Below, one piece after another: positions 1 through 9,558 of a stretch of DNA of 64,000 nucleotides. A program made the position numbers and the translations under genes. Within the stretch, counting starts at the first letter, position 1; every line of letters begins with the position of its first letter. The notes under the pieces were generated by a model, which made no database searches, was not told where the DNA came from, and was given only the letters and a program-made list of their open reading frames with translations. Source of the DNA: Pectobacterium fontis (GTDB lineage Bacteria > Pseudomonadota > Gammaproteobacteria > Enterobacterales > Enterobacteriaceae); contig NZ_JSXC01000045.1 in the NCBI RefSeq assembly GCF_000803215.1, positions 1 through 64,000 of the forward strand, read 5' to 3'.

Positions 1-41
1 TCGCCCCCGGTATCTCGATCTTTAAACGATCGGCGTTACGG
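1..41 (+). repeat. Partial copy of a dispersed intergenic repeat
   Basis: The first bases (CCCCCGGTATCTCGAT, then TTTAAACGATCGGCGTTA) match the right arm of the elements at about 33.59 kb and, inverted, at about 52.80 kb. The left part of the copy lies outside the window. It sits just downstream of the esterase gene that follows. Confidence 0.7.
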
Positions 42-79
42 CAAAAATGTCGGGGTTTCTTTATGATACGGCATAAAGC

Positions 80-964
80 TTATTGACCGGCAATAGTAAC
101 CGCTTTACCGATGGCATCGGGGATCACGTCGCCGTGTCCTTTGCCGGGGAACAGAATAAAGTCAGCATTGGCACCTTGTTCGTTCAGGTTAGCCACCAGC
201 GTTTTTGCTCTTTCCACCATTTTTCTTTGGCTGAGCCGTTCCGCTCGTTTTTCATCAACGGGTTTGCCTGCCTGCGCTGTGACCGGATCATCCTCATTTT
301 CCCCTGCCGTGACGGTAATTGATTGCGGTAAGGTCGTGAGCAGCGGCGTTCTGGCTGGAATCACGACGCCATTGCCCCACCAGATCGATGGGCTGGCGGC
401 CACATAGCGCTGGAAAGCCTCGGTATGGTTAAAAAGCGTATAGAGTGTAAACAGGCCGCCGAAAGAGTGCCCGGCCAGCGTCTGCTTTTGCTTATCGACG
501 GAGTAATGCGCTTCAACCCAGGGTTTTACCGTGGAGTGCAAGAATTGATAAAAGGCCTCAGCTTCGCCACCGGCGGAAAAATCCGGGTCGGTGATGGTGG
601 TCGGCGGCGTGTAATCACGGGTTCTGGCGGGCACATCGTAAGGTTTATCGATTGGATAACCGATGGCGACAATCAGCGGTGCGGCACCATTTTTCGTGTT
701 ATAGCGGTTTACCGCAACAGGAAATTGGGCATTGCCGTCAAGCATATACAGTACCGGATAGCCCCCTTCAGGAGTAGGCTGGCGTGGAAGCGCGATGAAA
801 AGCCGATAGGCATGTTGCGCATCGCTTTTCATGTCAATCTGTTTGATCTCGAATTGGGCTTTTGCCTCTTCGGTAATGTCAGGAATGGTTGGCTGCGCCC
901 GAGCGGGCAAAATGCCAGACGTAGATACCATCAGAGAAAATACAATCATAGAAAAATAGCGCAT
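80..964 (-). CDS. Secreted alpha/beta-hydrolase, siderophore-esterase-like
   Basis: A roughly 294-residue protein with an N-terminal signal peptide ending near ILPARAQ. It has the esterase-D/IroE-like alpha/beta-hydrolase layout: VLYMLDGNAQF near the start of the fold, a nucleophile elbow AGHSFGG (Ser in GHSFG), and a late GKGHGDV carrying the probable catalytic His. Relatives hydrolyse trilactone siderophores or small esters in the periplasm. Substrate cannot be read from the sequence. The start is ambiguous: an in-frame ATG lies 33 bases upstream (997) and another 15 bases downstream, and none has a good ribosome site; 964 gives the cleanest signal peptide. No operon partner is visible. Confidence 0.75.
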   Translation of the reverse strand: MRYFSMIVFSLMVSTSGILPARAQPTIPDITEEAKAQFEIKQIDMKSDAQHAYRLFIALPRQPTPEGGYPVLYMLDGNAQFPVAVNRYNTKNGAAPLIVAIGYPIDKPYDVPARTRDYTPPTTITDPDFSAGGEAEAFYQFLHSTVKPWVEAHYSVDKQKQTLAGHSFGGLFTLYTLFNHTEAFQRYVAASPSIWWGNGVVIPARTPLLTTLPQSITVTAGENEDDPVTAQAGKPVDEKRAERLSQRKMVERAKTLVANLNEQGANADFILFPGKGHGDVIPDAIGKAVTIAGQ

Positions 965-1139
965 GTGATGGGGGCTTATAATTGTAAGCGGAAGCATAAT
1001 GTGAAGTGATGATAATAAATCGCGTTATCGTTGGCAGCTATTTATTGTGCTTATGACGAGATGATAGCGAAATTGTCGTCTGTTTTTCCTCGCCTTTGGC
1101 GTCTTTTTCAGCGGTTAATCGGATAACCGGATTTAGCCG

Positions 1140-1168
1140 TTGACACTGTTAATTGGGTTTCATATTAT
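1140..1168 (+). promoter_or_regulatory. Near-consensus sigma-70 promoter for the tRNA-Ala pair
   Basis: TTGACA at 1140-1145 and TATTAT at 1163-1168 are separated by exactly 17 bases. The discriminator that follows begins GCGACC, the GC-rich type found at stringently controlled stable-RNA promoters. The first tRNA starts about 48 bases downstream of the -10 box. Stringent control is inferred from the discriminator. Confidence 0.8.
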
Positions 1169-1216
1169 GCGACCCGTTCGCACAGTACTTGCCTTCACGG
1201 TAATGCTGGATGATAC

Positions 1217-1292
<76 letters not shown>

Positions 1293-1339
1293 AACACTCC
1301 CTCTGTTTGGTTAGTTATCACGAACATTCCACACATTGT

Positions 1340-1415
<76 letters not shown>

Positions 1416-1558
1416 AATCATCGTATTACCTCTTCTTTTTCTCAATATTTATTCGTGTTCAACCAACGTTTTCGTTTGCTCATACCCTTGTAAGTGATTT
1501 TTCATCAATGATGATTGTGGCTGCCTTCGTGCTTTGAAAGCAACCAAACCGTTGCCGC

Positions 1559-2245
1559 TTAGGCCTCTTCCGGGAGTCTTGGTGTCCAGTCTATTGGCGA
1601 TAGCCCTTGCTGTTCGAGCAGTTGATTGGCCTGCGAGAAATGTTTACAGCCCAAAAAACCACGGTGTGCAGACAGCGGGGAAGGGTGCGGCGATTTCAGA
1701 ATATGATGACGCCGTTGATCAATGATGTTGCCTTTTTTCTGTGCATGCGACCCCCACAGAAGGAAGATCAGACCTTCGCGCTGTTCATTTAACGCCGCAA
1801 TGACGCGGTCAGTAAAGGTTTCCCAGCCCAGATTGGCGTGCGAATGAGCCTGTCCGGCTTCAACGGTTAATACCGTATTGAGCAGCAAAACGCCTTGCTC
1901 CGCCCAGCTTTGCAGGAAACCGTGTCGTGGAATTTCAAATCCTGGGATGTCGCTCGCCAATTCTTTATAAATATTGGCCAGAGAAGGCGGGGCAGGTACG
2001 CCGGGACGTACAGAGAATGACAGCCCATGCGCTTGATTCGGGCCGTGATAGGGGTCTTGCCCTAGAATGACGACTTTGACCTGATGAAGCTCGGTAAAAC
2101 GGAAAGCGTTGAACACATCTTTTTGCGGAGGATAGATCGTCTTACCTGCCGCTCGTTCTTTCCCAACGAATTCAAGGGTATTAATAAAATAAGGCTGCTG
2201 CTTTTCTTGTGCCAGCACGTCATGCCAGGTGAGAGAGGTCGCCAT
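1559..2245 (-). CDS. ung: Uracil-DNA glycosylase
   Basis: Removes uracil from DNA to start base-excision repair. The 228-residue product is the usual family-1 length. It carries the water-activating loop GQDPYHG (catalytic Asp64) and the DNA-binding/catalytic segment [11 protein letters not shown] (His187), plus LLLNTVLTV and GWETFTD, all typical. The gene begins with two ATG codons; the second (2245) gives the usual [11 protein letters not shown] start. It lies divergent from grcA, as in other enterobacteria. Confidence 0.96.
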   Translation of the reverse strand: MATSLTWHDVLAQEKQQPYFINTLEFVGKERAAGKTIYPPQKDVFNAFRFTELHQVKVVILGQDPYHGPNQAHGLSFSVRPGVPAPPSLANIYKELASDIPGFEIPRHGFLQSWAEQGVLLLNTVLTVEAGQAHSHANLGWETFTDRVIAALNEQREGLIFLLWGSHAQKKGNIIDQRRHHILKSPHPSPLSAHRGFLGCKHFSQANQLLEQQGLSPIDWTPRLPEEA

Positions 2246-2404
2246 CATGCACTCTTTTTTTACAGGTTGAAGGGTGTTGTGGGTAGCTTACCGATCTATC
2301 GTGCCGAGGTAAAACCGTAACCGTCGTTCTCTGGGTGAAAACGGTTTTTTCGAAAAAAAATTGAAAATATATAAAAATATTTGTAATTCGCGGTGTTGGT
2401 AAAA

Positions 2405-2499
2405 TTGATATAAAACAATAAATTGCCTTCTGGTGTTCGAGTTAGGGGGCTTTGAAATTGATTTAAGTCAAGGATATCTGGTGATCAGACTGGTATATA
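2405..2499 (+). promoter_or_regulatory. grcA control region: two FNR boxes and a promoter
   Basis: The 372-base gap between ung and grcA holds an FNR-like box TTGAT-TTAA-GTCAA at 2458-2471 (one mismatch to TTGAT-N4-ATCAA), a second TTGAT-ATAA-AACAA at 2405-2418, and a -10-like TATATA at 2494-2499. The lower box is centred about 41 bases before the expected transcription start, as in a class II FNR promoter. The two centres are 53 bases apart, the spacing I recall for the E. coli yfiD (grcA) promoter. Anaerobic induction is inferred. Confidence 0.7.
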
Positions 2500-2620
2500 A
2501 GAGAGCAGATATCAATGGTTTTATACGATCGTGACAAAATCTGGCAGTTTTTTGCCGATAGCGATTTTGCCTACATTAGTTTTAATTAAGACAATAACAC
2601 GCCGTTTTACGGAGGCAATT

Positions 2621-3004
2621 ATGGTTACTGGTATTCAAATCACCAAGGCTAACGACAGCGCGCTGATCAATTCTTTCTGGTTGCTGGACGAAGAGAAATC
2701 ACAGGCGCGTTGCGTATGTGCTAAATCAGGTTATAGCGAAGATCAAATCGTTCCTATGAGCGATCTGGGGCAGATCGAATATCGTGAAATTCCGCTGGAA
2801 ATCAAACCTGAAGTACGTGTAGAAGGCGGTCAGCACCTGAACGTGAACGTCCTGCGCCGTGAAACGCTGGAAGATGCCGTTCAGCATCCAGAGAAATATC
2901 CGCAACTGACCATCCGCGTATCTGGCTATGCTGTGCGTTTCAATTCACTGACGCCAGAACAGCAGCGCGACGTTATCGCTCGTACTTTCACCGAAAGTCT
3001 GTAA
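2621..3004 (+). CDS. grcA: Autonomous glycyl radical cofactor GrcA (YfiD)
   Basis: A 127-residue stand-alone version of the C-terminal glycyl-radical domain of pyruvate formate-lyase. It can replace the oxygen-damaged end of PflB and so restore mixed-acid fermentation. The radical site is the Gly in the motif RVSGYAVRF (Gly102). Length and sequence fit the family closely. The start at 2621 is set by a strong GGAGG at 2611-2615; an in-frame upstream ATG-free extension is not supported. It is monocistronic, followed directly by a terminator. FNR boxes upstream fit its known anaerobic and low-pH induction. Confidence 0.97.
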   Translation: MVTGIQITKANDSALINSFWLLDEEKSQARCVCAKSGYSEDQIVPMSDLGQIEYREIPLEIKPEVRVEGGQHLNVNVLRRETLEDAVQHPEKYPQLTIRVSGYAVRFNSLTPEQQRDVIARTFTESL

Positions 3005-3029
3005 GCTATTGTCTGAGCATTAACAGAAA

Positions 3030-3051
3030 GGGAGCCGAGGCTCCCTTTTTT
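3030..3051 (+). terminator. Rho-independent terminator of grcA
   Basis: Perfect 7-bp stem GGGAGCC / GGCTCCC with a 2-base GA centre (effectively a short loop), followed by a run of six T. It lies 25 bases after the grcA stop codon. Confidence 0.9.
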
Positions 3052-3088
3052 ACATCTCTGTCTTATATAGCATTTTATATCGATAGTC

Positions 3089-4414
3089 TTATTCGCCAGA
3101 CGGTTCGTCGGTTTTCTGCGTAGGCTGACGACGTTTACCGATATTTTTGCTATCGCGGTGGCGAATTTTCACCTTAACTTTTTCTTTTTCCTTCTCTTTT
3201 TTCTCTTTCCGCTGAGCGAGCACTTTTTTCGATGGTTTACCCGTGGTTTTGGCGCTTGGTGCTTTGGTCGTGGGGCGGAGTTCCTCAATGACGCGTGGTT
3301 TTAACGGTTCATTCAGGTAGCGGCTGATTTTTCCCAGCAGCAGATGGTCGTGCGCTTCGACAAAAGAGATAGCGCAGCCTTTACGACCCGCGCGGCCGGT
3401 ACGACCAATGCGGTGCAGATAGGTATCCGCTGTGAGCGGTAAATCGAAGTTAAAGACGTGGCTGACATCGTTAATATCAATACCACGCGCTGCGATATCC
3501 GTTGCCACCAGTACGTTAACACGCCCGTCGCTCAGACGTTTGATCGCCTCATTACGTTTGGCTTGCACCATTTCGCCTTCGAGATAGCAGGAGTTAATGC
3601 CCGCTTCACGTAGCCAGGCCACCAGTTCATGAACTCGCTCACGCTTGCGCACAAAGATGATAGAACGCGTCACATCCGGCTGTTTTAACTGGTGGCAGAG
3701 CAGTGCGGTTTTGTGTTTAACATCATCGGCACGGTAATACCATTGCAGAATTTTTTTGCGTTCCCGACGTGATGGATCGGATTCGATTTCAACAGGATCG
3801 TTGAGCAGGCGCTCGGCGAAATCCTTGATCGCATCCCCTTCCAGCGTCGCAGAAAACAGCAGCGTTTGTTTGCGCCAGCGTGTTTCTCCGGCGATGTGTT
3901 CAATATCCTGAGCGAAGCCCATATCCAGCATTCTGTCTGCTTCATCCAGAATCAGCGTTTCTACCGCGCGGCAATCAAAGTTTTCTTCTTTAATGTATTG
4001 CAGCAAACGGCCGGTTGTCGCGACGACGACATCCTGATTTTCACTGAAGACTTCAGCATGGTTCATGTAGGCCACACCACCTGTGATCGTGGCGACATCG
4101 AGGTGCGTATGTGCGGCAAAGGCTCGTGCCTGATCGGCTACCTGCATGGCGAGTTCACGGGTTGGCGTGAGGATCAGAATACGAGGAGGACCTGATTTTT
4201 TACGAGGAAAATCGATAAGATGCTGCAAAACCGGCAGCAGATAGGCAGCGGTTTTACCTGTACCTGTCGGCGCGGAACCCAGTACGTCGCGGCCTTCCAT
4301 CGCCGGAGGAATTGCAGCAGCCTGGATCGCGGTCGGGCGTTCGTAGCCCATGTCACGCAGGGCGTCTAACAGGCTTTCATCAAGATCAAGCTCGGAAAAA
4401 TTGGTTACAGTCAT
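3089..4414 (-). CDS. srmB: DEAD-box RNA helicase SrmB
   Basis: ATP-dependent RNA helicase that helps early assembly of the 50S ribosomal subunit. The 441 residues carry the DEAD-box series in order: GERPTAIQ-type Q motif near residue 25, [12 protein letters not shown] (motif I), PTRELAMQ (Ia), [12 protein letters not shown] (II), SATLEG (III), [15 protein letters not shown] (IV), [11 protein letters not shown] (V) and [13 protein letters not shown] (VI). The C-terminal tail from about residue 385 is strongly basic (Lys/Arg-rich), as in SrmB. It is convergent with grcA and divergent from trmN6, the usual enterobacterial order. Confidence 0.95.
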   Translation of the reverse strand: MTVTNFSELDLDESLLDALRDMGYERPTAIQAAAIPPAMEGRDVLGSAPTGTGKTAAYLLPVLQHLIDFPRKKSGPPRILILTPTRELAMQVADQARAFAAHTHLDVATITGGVAYMNHAEVFSENQDVVVATTGRLLQYIKEENFDCRAVETLILDEADRMLDMGFAQDIEHIAGETRWRKQTLLFSATLEGDAIKDFAERLLNDPVEIESDPSRRERKKILQWYYRADDVKHKTALLCHQLKQPDVTRSIIFVRKRERVHELVAWLREAGINSCYLEGEMVQAKRNEAIKRLSDGRVNVLVATDIAARGIDINDVSHVFNFDLPLTADTYLHRIGRTGRAGRKGCAISFVEAHDHLLLGKISRYLNEPLKPRVIEELRPTTKAPSAKTTGKPSKKVLAQRKEKKEKEKEKVKVKIRHRDSKNIGKRRQPTQKTDEPSGE

Positions 4415-4549
4415 GGTCTACCTCTGTTTGGGGCGCCGATTATAGACGGATTGGCCGATTTCTTCACCTGTTTAAGCAGGCATCGGCACTTTTCCTGCAT
4501 TGATGTTTCACCTATGCTACTGCGGTTTGCATTTGGAATCTTAATTTTC

Positions 4550-5296
4550 ATGAATCATCAAGCTGATAATAAACTGACATTGCGTCGGGATGGTTTTACC
4601 TTCAAGCAATGCTTTGTGGCACACGATCGCTGCGCCATGAAGGTGGGAACGGACGGCATCTTGCTGGGAGCCTGGGCACCCGTATCCTCAGCCACGCGAA
4701 TTCTGGATATCGGCAGTGGTTCTGGCCTGCTCGCGTTGATGCTCGCGCAACGTTCCGCACCGCATGTTCAGATTGATGCCGTCGAACTGGATAGTGCCGC
4801 CAGTCAGCAGGCGCAGGAAAACATTGCCGCCTCGCCATGGGCTGACAGAATCACGGTCTATGCTGACGATATTATGCGTTTTGCGCAGACGCGAGCCGCT
4901 GACTATTCATTGATTGTTAGTAATCCACCGTATTTTCCGCCGGGGCTCGCCTGTGGGTCGACTCAACGTGAGCAGGCGCGTTACACCACTTTGTTAACGC
5001 ATGAAGCGCTGTTGCGCTGTGCGCATCAACTGCTGATGCCTGAGGGACTGTTTTGCGTGGTGCTCCCCGTTCAGATTGCGGAGAACTTTATTCCGCTGGC
5101 ACAGCAGCATAACTGGCACGTTCATCAGCAGCTTTGTGTATCGGAACAAGCAGATAAACCTGCACATCGTGTTTTGCTGGCGCTATCGCGGCAGGAAAGG
5201 GAATGCGTGCATGCTTCATTGGTCATTCGTGATGACGAAAGACGTTATTCGGCGGATTTCCAACAACTGACAAAAGCGTTTTATCTCTTTATGTAG
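4550..5296 (+). CDS. trmN6: tRNA1(Val) (adenine37-N6)-methyltransferase
   Basis: Methylates A37 next to the anticodon of tRNA-Val1 using S-adenosylmethionine. The 248-residue product has a Rossmann methyltransferase fold: [16 protein letters not shown] binds SAM (motif I, near residue 45), DAVELD follows as motif II, and the N6-adenine methyltransferase motif NPPYF is present. The N-terminal block [19 protein letters not shown] is characteristic of YfiC/TrmN6. The reading frame is open 99 bases further upstream, but the ATG at 4550 gives the family's usual N-terminus. A strong terminator follows. Confidence 0.93.
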   Translation: MNHQADNKLTLRRDGFTFKQCFVAHDRCAMKVGTDGILLGAWAPVSSATRILDIGSGSGLLALMLAQRSAPHVQIDAVELDSAASQQAQENIAASPWADRITVYADDIMRFAQTRAADYSLIVSNPPYFPPGLACGSTQREQARYTTLLTHEALLRCAHQLLMPEGLFCVVLPVQIAENFIPLAQQHNWHVHQQLCVSEQADKPAHRVLLALSRQERECVHASLVIRDDERRYSADFQQLTKAFYLFM

Positions 5297-5297
5297 G

Positions 5298-5328
5298 GGC
5301 AGACGCCTTATCGCGGCGTCTGCCTTTT
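5298..5328 (+). terminator. Rho-independent terminator of trmN6
   Basis: 10-bp perfect stem GGCAGACGCC / GGCGTCTGCC, 7-base loop, then TTTT. It starts immediately after the trmN6 stop and lies in the convergent gap with nadB. There is no T-run on the other strand, so it probably serves trmN6 only. Confidence 0.88.
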
Positions 5329-5361
5329 CAAGTTAACTGTCTTTTGTGAATTACCGCTGAA

Positions 5362-6963
5362 CTACGGCACCAGAATGGTGGGGGTTGGTGCGTCGAACTG
5401 TTCTGGATAGTCCAGCGTATAATGCAGCCCGCGGCTTTCTTTTCTTTCCAGCGCACAGCGAACGATGAGTTCAGCGACCTGCACCAGATTACGCAGTTCC
5501 AGCAAATTGTTGGAAATACGGAAGTGAGTATAGTACTCGTTGATTTCCTGCTGAAGCAGATGGATGCGGCGTTGCGCACGCTCCAACCGCTTGGTGGTTC
5601 GCACGATGCCAACGTAATCCCACATAAACAGGCGTAGCTCGTGCCAGTTATGCTGGATCACTACCTGTTCGTCGGAGTTGTCGACCTGGCTTTCATCCCA
5701 ATCTGGCAATTTTTTCACCGCTTTGATTTGCGGCAAGCGCTGTAAAATATCCTCGGCGGCTGACCAGCCGTAAACCAGACACTCCAACAGTGAGTTAGAT
5801 GCCATGCGGTTTGCGCCGTGTAATCCGGTATAGCTGACTTCACCAATCGCATACAGGCCGTCAAGATCGGTACGACCATGCTGATCGACCAACACGCCTC
5901 CGCAGGTGTAGTGCGCCGCAGGGACGATAGGTATCGGCTCGCGCGTCAGATCGATACCGAGAGACTGTAGCTTTTCATCGATGGTGGGGAAGTGCTGTTT
6001 AATAAACGCTTCGGGTTTGTGACTGATGTCCAGATACATACAGTCTGCGCCAAGCCGTTTCATCTCATGGTCAATTGCACGCGCGACCACATCACGCGGT
6101 GCCAGTTCGCCTCTGGCATCGAAATCGGGCATAAAGCGCGTGCCGTCAGGACGCTTAAGGTAGGCACCTTCACCGCGCAACGCTTCCGTTAGCAGGAAAT
6201 TTCGCGCCTGCGGATGGAACAGACAGGTCGGGTGAAACTGATTGAACTCCAGATTTGCGACGCGGCAACCTGCACGCCAGGCCATGGCGATACCGTCACC
6301 GGAGGAAATATCGGGATTCGTGGTGTATTGATACACTTTGGATGCGCCGCCGGTCGCCAGCACCACCGTTTTTGCCCGGCAGGATTCTACGCGTTCCCGC
6401 TCACGGTTCCAGATGTAAGCACCAATAATGCGGCGTGTACCAGGCAAACCGAGTTTATTTGAGGTAATTAAATCGACGGCGTTGCAGCGTTCCATAATCC
6501 GAATATTTGGATGGGCACGCGCTTTCTGCACCAGCGTATTTTCCACTTCTTTTCCGGTCGCATCTGCCGCGTGCAGAATTCGACGATGGCTATGCCCGCC
6601 TTCGCGCGTGAGATGGTAACGTTCTTCACCATTGGTGCTGGTTTCGGTATCGAATAGCACGCCTTGTTCGATCAGCCATTGCACGCAGTGTTTGGCATTG
6701 CTGGCGATAAACTCAACGGCTTCCCGTTCGCACAGGCCATCACCCGCGATCAGCGTATCTTCAATATGGGAGTCAATCGTGTCGGTTTCATCGAAAACAG
6801 CCGCGATGCCACCTTGAGCATAAAACGTTGCACCTTCGTTGAGCGGGCCTTTGCTTAATACCGTCACATTGGCCTGAGAAGCCAGGCGTAGCGCCAGTGA
6901 AAGCCCGGCAGCACCGCTACCAATGATTAAAACATCACAGACGTATTCAGTGGTCGTTTGCAT
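5362..6963 (-). CDS. nadB: L-aspartate oxidase
   Basis: Flavoprotein that oxidises L-aspartate to iminoaspartate, the first step of de novo NAD synthesis; iminoaspartate then goes to NadA. The 533-residue product has the dinucleotide-binding [17 protein letters not shown] at residues 10-26, the second FAD region [20 protein letters not shown], and the succinate-dehydrogenase-like active-site segment [13 protein letters not shown] with HPTCLF and YTCGGV. The frame is open a further 222 bases upstream, overlapping the rpoE promoter region, but MQTTTEY at 6963 matches the family start. Divergent from rpoE as in E. coli. Confidence 0.95.
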   Translation of the reverse strand: MQTTTEYVCDVLIIGSGAAGLSLALRLASQANVTVLSKGPLNEGATFYAQGGIAAVFDETDTIDSHIEDTLIAGDGLCEREAVEFIASNAKHCVQWLIEQGVLFDTETSTNGEERYHLTREGGHSHRRILHAADATGKEVENTLVQKARAHPNIRIMERCNAVDLITSNKLGLPGTRRIIGAYIWNRERERVESCRAKTVVLATGGASKVYQYTTNPDISSGDGIAMAWRAGCRVANLEFNQFHPTCLFHPQARNFLLTEALRGEGAYLKRPDGTRFMPDFDARGELAPRDVVARAIDHEMKRLGADCMYLDISHKPEAFIKQHFPTIDEKLQSLGIDLTREPIPIVPAAHYTCGGVLVDQHGRTDLDGLYAIGEVSYTGLHGANRMASNSLLECLVYGWSAAEDILQRLPQIKAVKKLPDWDESQVDNSDEQVVIQHNWHELRLFMWDYVGIVRTTKRLERAQRRIHLLQQEINEYYTHFRISNNLLELRNLVQVAELIVRCALERKESRGLHYTLDYPEQFDAPTPTILVP

Positions 6964-7202
6964 GGTCGTATCGTGGATGTAAAAAAGAAGAGGAATTCCG
7001 ATGGTAGCATCCAACGGTGTGATTGCTGTATCGGTTTTTCGCCTTATAAATAAGCGTATACCAGAACATGGTGAATCGTGCGAAGGCCTCGGATTTATCG
7101 TATCATCCACGAAAGTGCGTAGCGCCTCAGATGAAGAGAATGCGTCATGATATGCATCGCAAAGACGAGTCACGACGCTAAGCAAAAGAAAAACGATGGC
7201 CT

Positions 7203-7230
7203 GGAACTTTATTGGATGTCTTGGTTCTAA
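7203..7230 (+). promoter_or_regulatory. Sigma-E autoregulatory promoter of rpoE
   Basis: GGAACTT at 7203-7209 and TCTAA at 7226-7230, separated by 16 bases, match the sigma-E consensus (GGAACTT, N15-16, TCTRA). It lies about 85 bases before the rpoE start, in a 351-base gap between nadB and rpoE. This is where enterobacterial rpoE operons carry their own sigma-E-dependent promoter. No clear sigma-70 promoter was picked out in the rest of the gap. Confidence 0.85.
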
Positions 7231-7249
7231 TGAGGAGCTTGCTCTAAAT

Positions 7250-7318
7250 ATGACTTACATAGCTGGCAGTACTATTTTACGTGTGGAGAACGGTTTGAGT
7301 AGAGATTACCTCGGATGA
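7250..7318 (+). CDS. rseD: Possible leader peptide RseD, coupled to rpoE
   Basis: A 22-codon open frame ([12 protein letters not shown]...) whose TGA overlaps the rpoE ATG as ATGA, an arrangement that couples translation. A GAGGAG lies 12 bases before its ATG. The frame stays open upstream to another ATG at 7196 (40 residues), but that start lies upstream of the sigma-E promoter's expected transcript start, so 7250 is preferred for that transcript. As I recall, E. coli has a leader ORF, rseD, translationally coupled to rpoE; position fits, sequence similarity is untested. Confidence 0.5.
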   Translation: MTYIAGSTILRVENGLSRDYLG

Positions 7319-7890
7319 GCGAGCAACTGACAGATCAGGTTCTGGTCGAGCGAGTCCAAAAAGGCGATCAAAAATCGTTTAACTTGTTGGTCGTTCGCTA
7401 TCAGCATAAGGTCGCGAGCCTGGTATCACGGTATGTTCCACAAGGGGACGTGCCGGACGTGGTACAGGAATCGTTTATTAAAGCCTATCGCGCGTTAGAG
7501 TCATTCCGCGGCGATAGTGCGTTCTATACGTGGCTGTATCGTATTGCTGTGAATACGGCCAAGAATTATCTGGTAGCTCAGGGCCGCCGCCCGCCTTCCA
7601 GCGACATTGATGCCAATGACGCAGAAAACTATGAAAATGCGGGCGCACTGAAAGAAATATCGAACCCTGAGAATTTAATGTTGTCAGAGGAATTACGAAG
7701 TATAGTTTTCCGCACGATTGAGTCTTTACCGGAAGATTTACGTTTAGCGATTACGCTGCGGGAATTGGACGGTTTAAGCTATGAAGAGATTGCTGCGATT
7801 ATGGACTGTCCCGTCGGCACCGTTCGTTCTCGTATTTTCCGGGCGCGGGAAGCTATTGATAATAAAGTACAACCGCTTATTCAGCGTTAG
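7315..7890 (+). CDS. rpoE: RNA polymerase sigma-E factor (RpoE)
   Basis: ECF sigma factor that directs the response to misfolded outer-membrane proteins. The 191-residue product shows region 2 (PDVVQESFIKAYRALESF, then FYTWLYRIAVNTAKNYL) and region 4 helix-turn-helix (LPEDLRLAITLRELDGLSY with EEIAAIMDCPVGTVRSRI). It is the first full gene of rpoE-rseA-rseB-rseC. Its own sigma-E promoter lies upstream, and its start codon overlaps the stop of a small leader frame. RseA, next in the operon, holds it inactive at the membrane. Confidence 0.97.
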   Translation: MSEQLTDQVLVERVQKGDQKSFNLLVVRYQHKVASLVSRYVPQGDVPDVVQESFIKAYRALESFRGDSAFYTWLYRIAVNTAKNYLVAQGRRPPSSDIDANDAENYENAGALKEISNPENLMLSEELRSIVFRTIESLPEDLRLAITLRELDGLSYEEIAAIMDCPVGTVRSRIFRAREAIDNKVQPLIQR

Positions 7891-7948
7891 CGAGCATTTT
7901 TAGCTATCGCATGATTAATGATGGATTTGACAAGGTAAGGGTGTCGGT

Positions 7949-8596
7949 ATGCAGAAAGAGAAACTTTCCGCTTTAATGGATGGCGAAGCAGTAGATTCCG
8001 AACTGTTAGGCGTATTGTCGCGGGATGATGCGTTGCAGCAAAGTTGGCAAAGTTATCATCTAATTCGTGATGCATTGCGTGGGGATGTCTGTGAAAATGT
8101 GATTCATCTCGATATCGCCTCTCGTGTTGCCGCTGCCATCGAAAAAGAGCCGGTTCGTCTGGTTCCGCAAGCGCAGCCTGAATCTCAGCCACAACCTGCC
8201 GAGTGGGCGAAGATGCCGTTCTGGCACAAAATCCGTCCGTGGGCTAGCCAATTGACGCAAATCGGCGTTGCCGCATGTGTGTCTTTAGCGGTGATTGTCG
8301 GCGTACAAAATTACCAGCAGGGCAATGTATCAGAACATGTTGCTGAATCCGGCGTGTTCAGTACCTTACCGGCGATGGGCACCGCTTCCCCTGTGAGCCT
8401 GGGCGTGCCGTCAGAAAATGTGGTGCCTCATAATGGTCAACAGAAATCCGATATGCAGCGTAACCGCCTTAACGCTATTTTGCAGGACTATGAATTACAG
8501 CGTCGGCTGCATGCCGAACATGCGTTGCCGCAGGACGATCAGCAAGCAGCGATTCAGGTTCCTGGCACTCAATCATTAGGAACACCGTCCCGGTAA
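7949..8596 (+). CDS. rseA: Anti-sigma-E factor RseA
   Basis: Single-pass inner-membrane protein that sequesters sigma-E. The cytoplasmic N-terminal sigma-binding domain (KLSALMDGEAVDSELL) occupies about residues 1-90. A membrane segment spans about 103-119 (IGVAACVSLAVIVGV), and the periplasmic C-terminal part follows to residue 215. The segment ASPVSLGVPSE near residues 147-157 matches the DegS cleavage site of E. coli RseA (Val-Ser), so stress would release sigma-E by sequential DegS and RseP proteolysis. The stop codon TAA shares its last base with the rseB ATG. Confidence 0.95.
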   Translation: MQKEKLSALMDGEAVDSELLGVLSRDDALQQSWQSYHLIRDALRGDVCENVIHLDIASRVAAAIEKEPVRLVPQAQPESQPQPAEWAKMPFWHKIRPWASQLTQIGVAACVSLAVIVGVQNYQQGNVSEHVAESGVFSTLPAMGTASPVSLGVPSENVVPHNGQQKSDMQRNRLNAILQDYELQRRLHAEHALPQDDQQAAIQVPGTQSLGTPSR

Positions 8597-9558
8597 TGAA
8601 GCGTGTCTGGTTCGCCGCCTGTTTCCTGATTGGCAGTCTGTTTTATTCTACGCTCGCCCCGGCTCAGAATGCTGAACCGGGTACGTTGTTGCAGCAGATG
8701 AATAGCGCGGTTCGTTCTCTGAATTACGAAATTTCGTTTATCAACATTACCCTGCAAGGGTTTGAGTCGGTACGATATCGTCATGCTGTGGTCAACAACC
8801 GTTCCTTGGCGCAACTGCTATTTATGGACGGGCCACGACGCGAGATCGTACAGCGTGGTGATGAAATCAGTTACTTTGATCCTGGTTTTGAACCGTTTAC
8901 GCTTTCCAGCGATCATATCGTTGACTCTCTTCCCTCTTTGGTCTTCGCTGATTTCCAAAAATTATCGTCCTATTATGACTTTATTCCCGCCGATGGACGG
9001 GTGCGTATTGCCGATCGTCTGGCGTCAGGCGTTCGGATCATCTCACGAGATGGCACCCGTTACAGCTACATGGTGTGGATTGACGCAGAATCGAAACTTC
9101 CATTACGTATCGATTTACAGGATCGCAATGGCGATAAACGACTGGAGCAATTCTTAACGACATCGCTGATTGTTGACGACGATGTGGTTAACGTGATGCG
9201 TCTGCTGGAAGGGATCAAACTTCCCCCTGTTTTATCGACGCCTGCTGTCGAAAAAGGTGATTTTACCTGGGAGCCGGAATGGTTGCCTGCCGGGATGACA
9301 GCGCTGTCACACGACAAAAGAGTCTTGCCTGGTTCGTCTATTCCTATCGAAACACGTTTGTACAGCGATGGTTTGTTCAGCTTTTCGATTAACATTAGCC
9401 CGTCTTCTGGCGTGAGTGAAGAGCAGTCTCTGCTAACCGGGCGGCGCTCCATCCACACGGTGATGAAAGGTAATCGCGAAATTACCGTTGTTGGCGATAT
9501 CCCGCCTTCTACGGCTAAGCGTGTGGCTGACAGTATCCTTTTCAAGGCGCAACCATGA
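8596..9558 (+). CDS. rseB: Sigma-E regulatory periplasmic protein RseB
   Basis: Periplasmic protein that binds the RseA periplasmic domain, protects it from DegS and senses lipopolysaccharide or mislocalised lipoproteins. The 320-residue product has a signal peptide (MKRVWFAACFLIGSLFY ... LAPAQ, cleaved near residue 24), then the large lipid-binding MucB/RseB N-terminal domain (ALLQQMNSA-type start, LNYEISFINITLQG) and a smaller C-terminal domain from about residue 210. It overlaps rseA by one base and rseC by four, indicating translational coupling. Confidence 0.95.
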   Translation: MKRVWFAACFLIGSLFYSTLAPAQNAEPGTLLQQMNSAVRSLNYEISFINITLQGFESVRYRHAVVNNRSLAQLLFMDGPRREIVQRGDEISYFDPGFEPFTLSSDHIVDSLPSLVFADFQKLSSYYDFIPADGRVRIADRLASGVRIISRDGTRYSYMVWIDAESKLPLRIDLQDRNGDKRLEQFLTTSLIVDDDVVNVMRLLEGIKLPPVLSTPAVEKGDFTWEPEWLPAGMTALSHDKRVLPGSSIPIETRLYSDGLFSFSINISPSSGVSEEQSLLTGRRSIHTVMKGNREITVVGDIPPSTAKRVADSILFKAQP

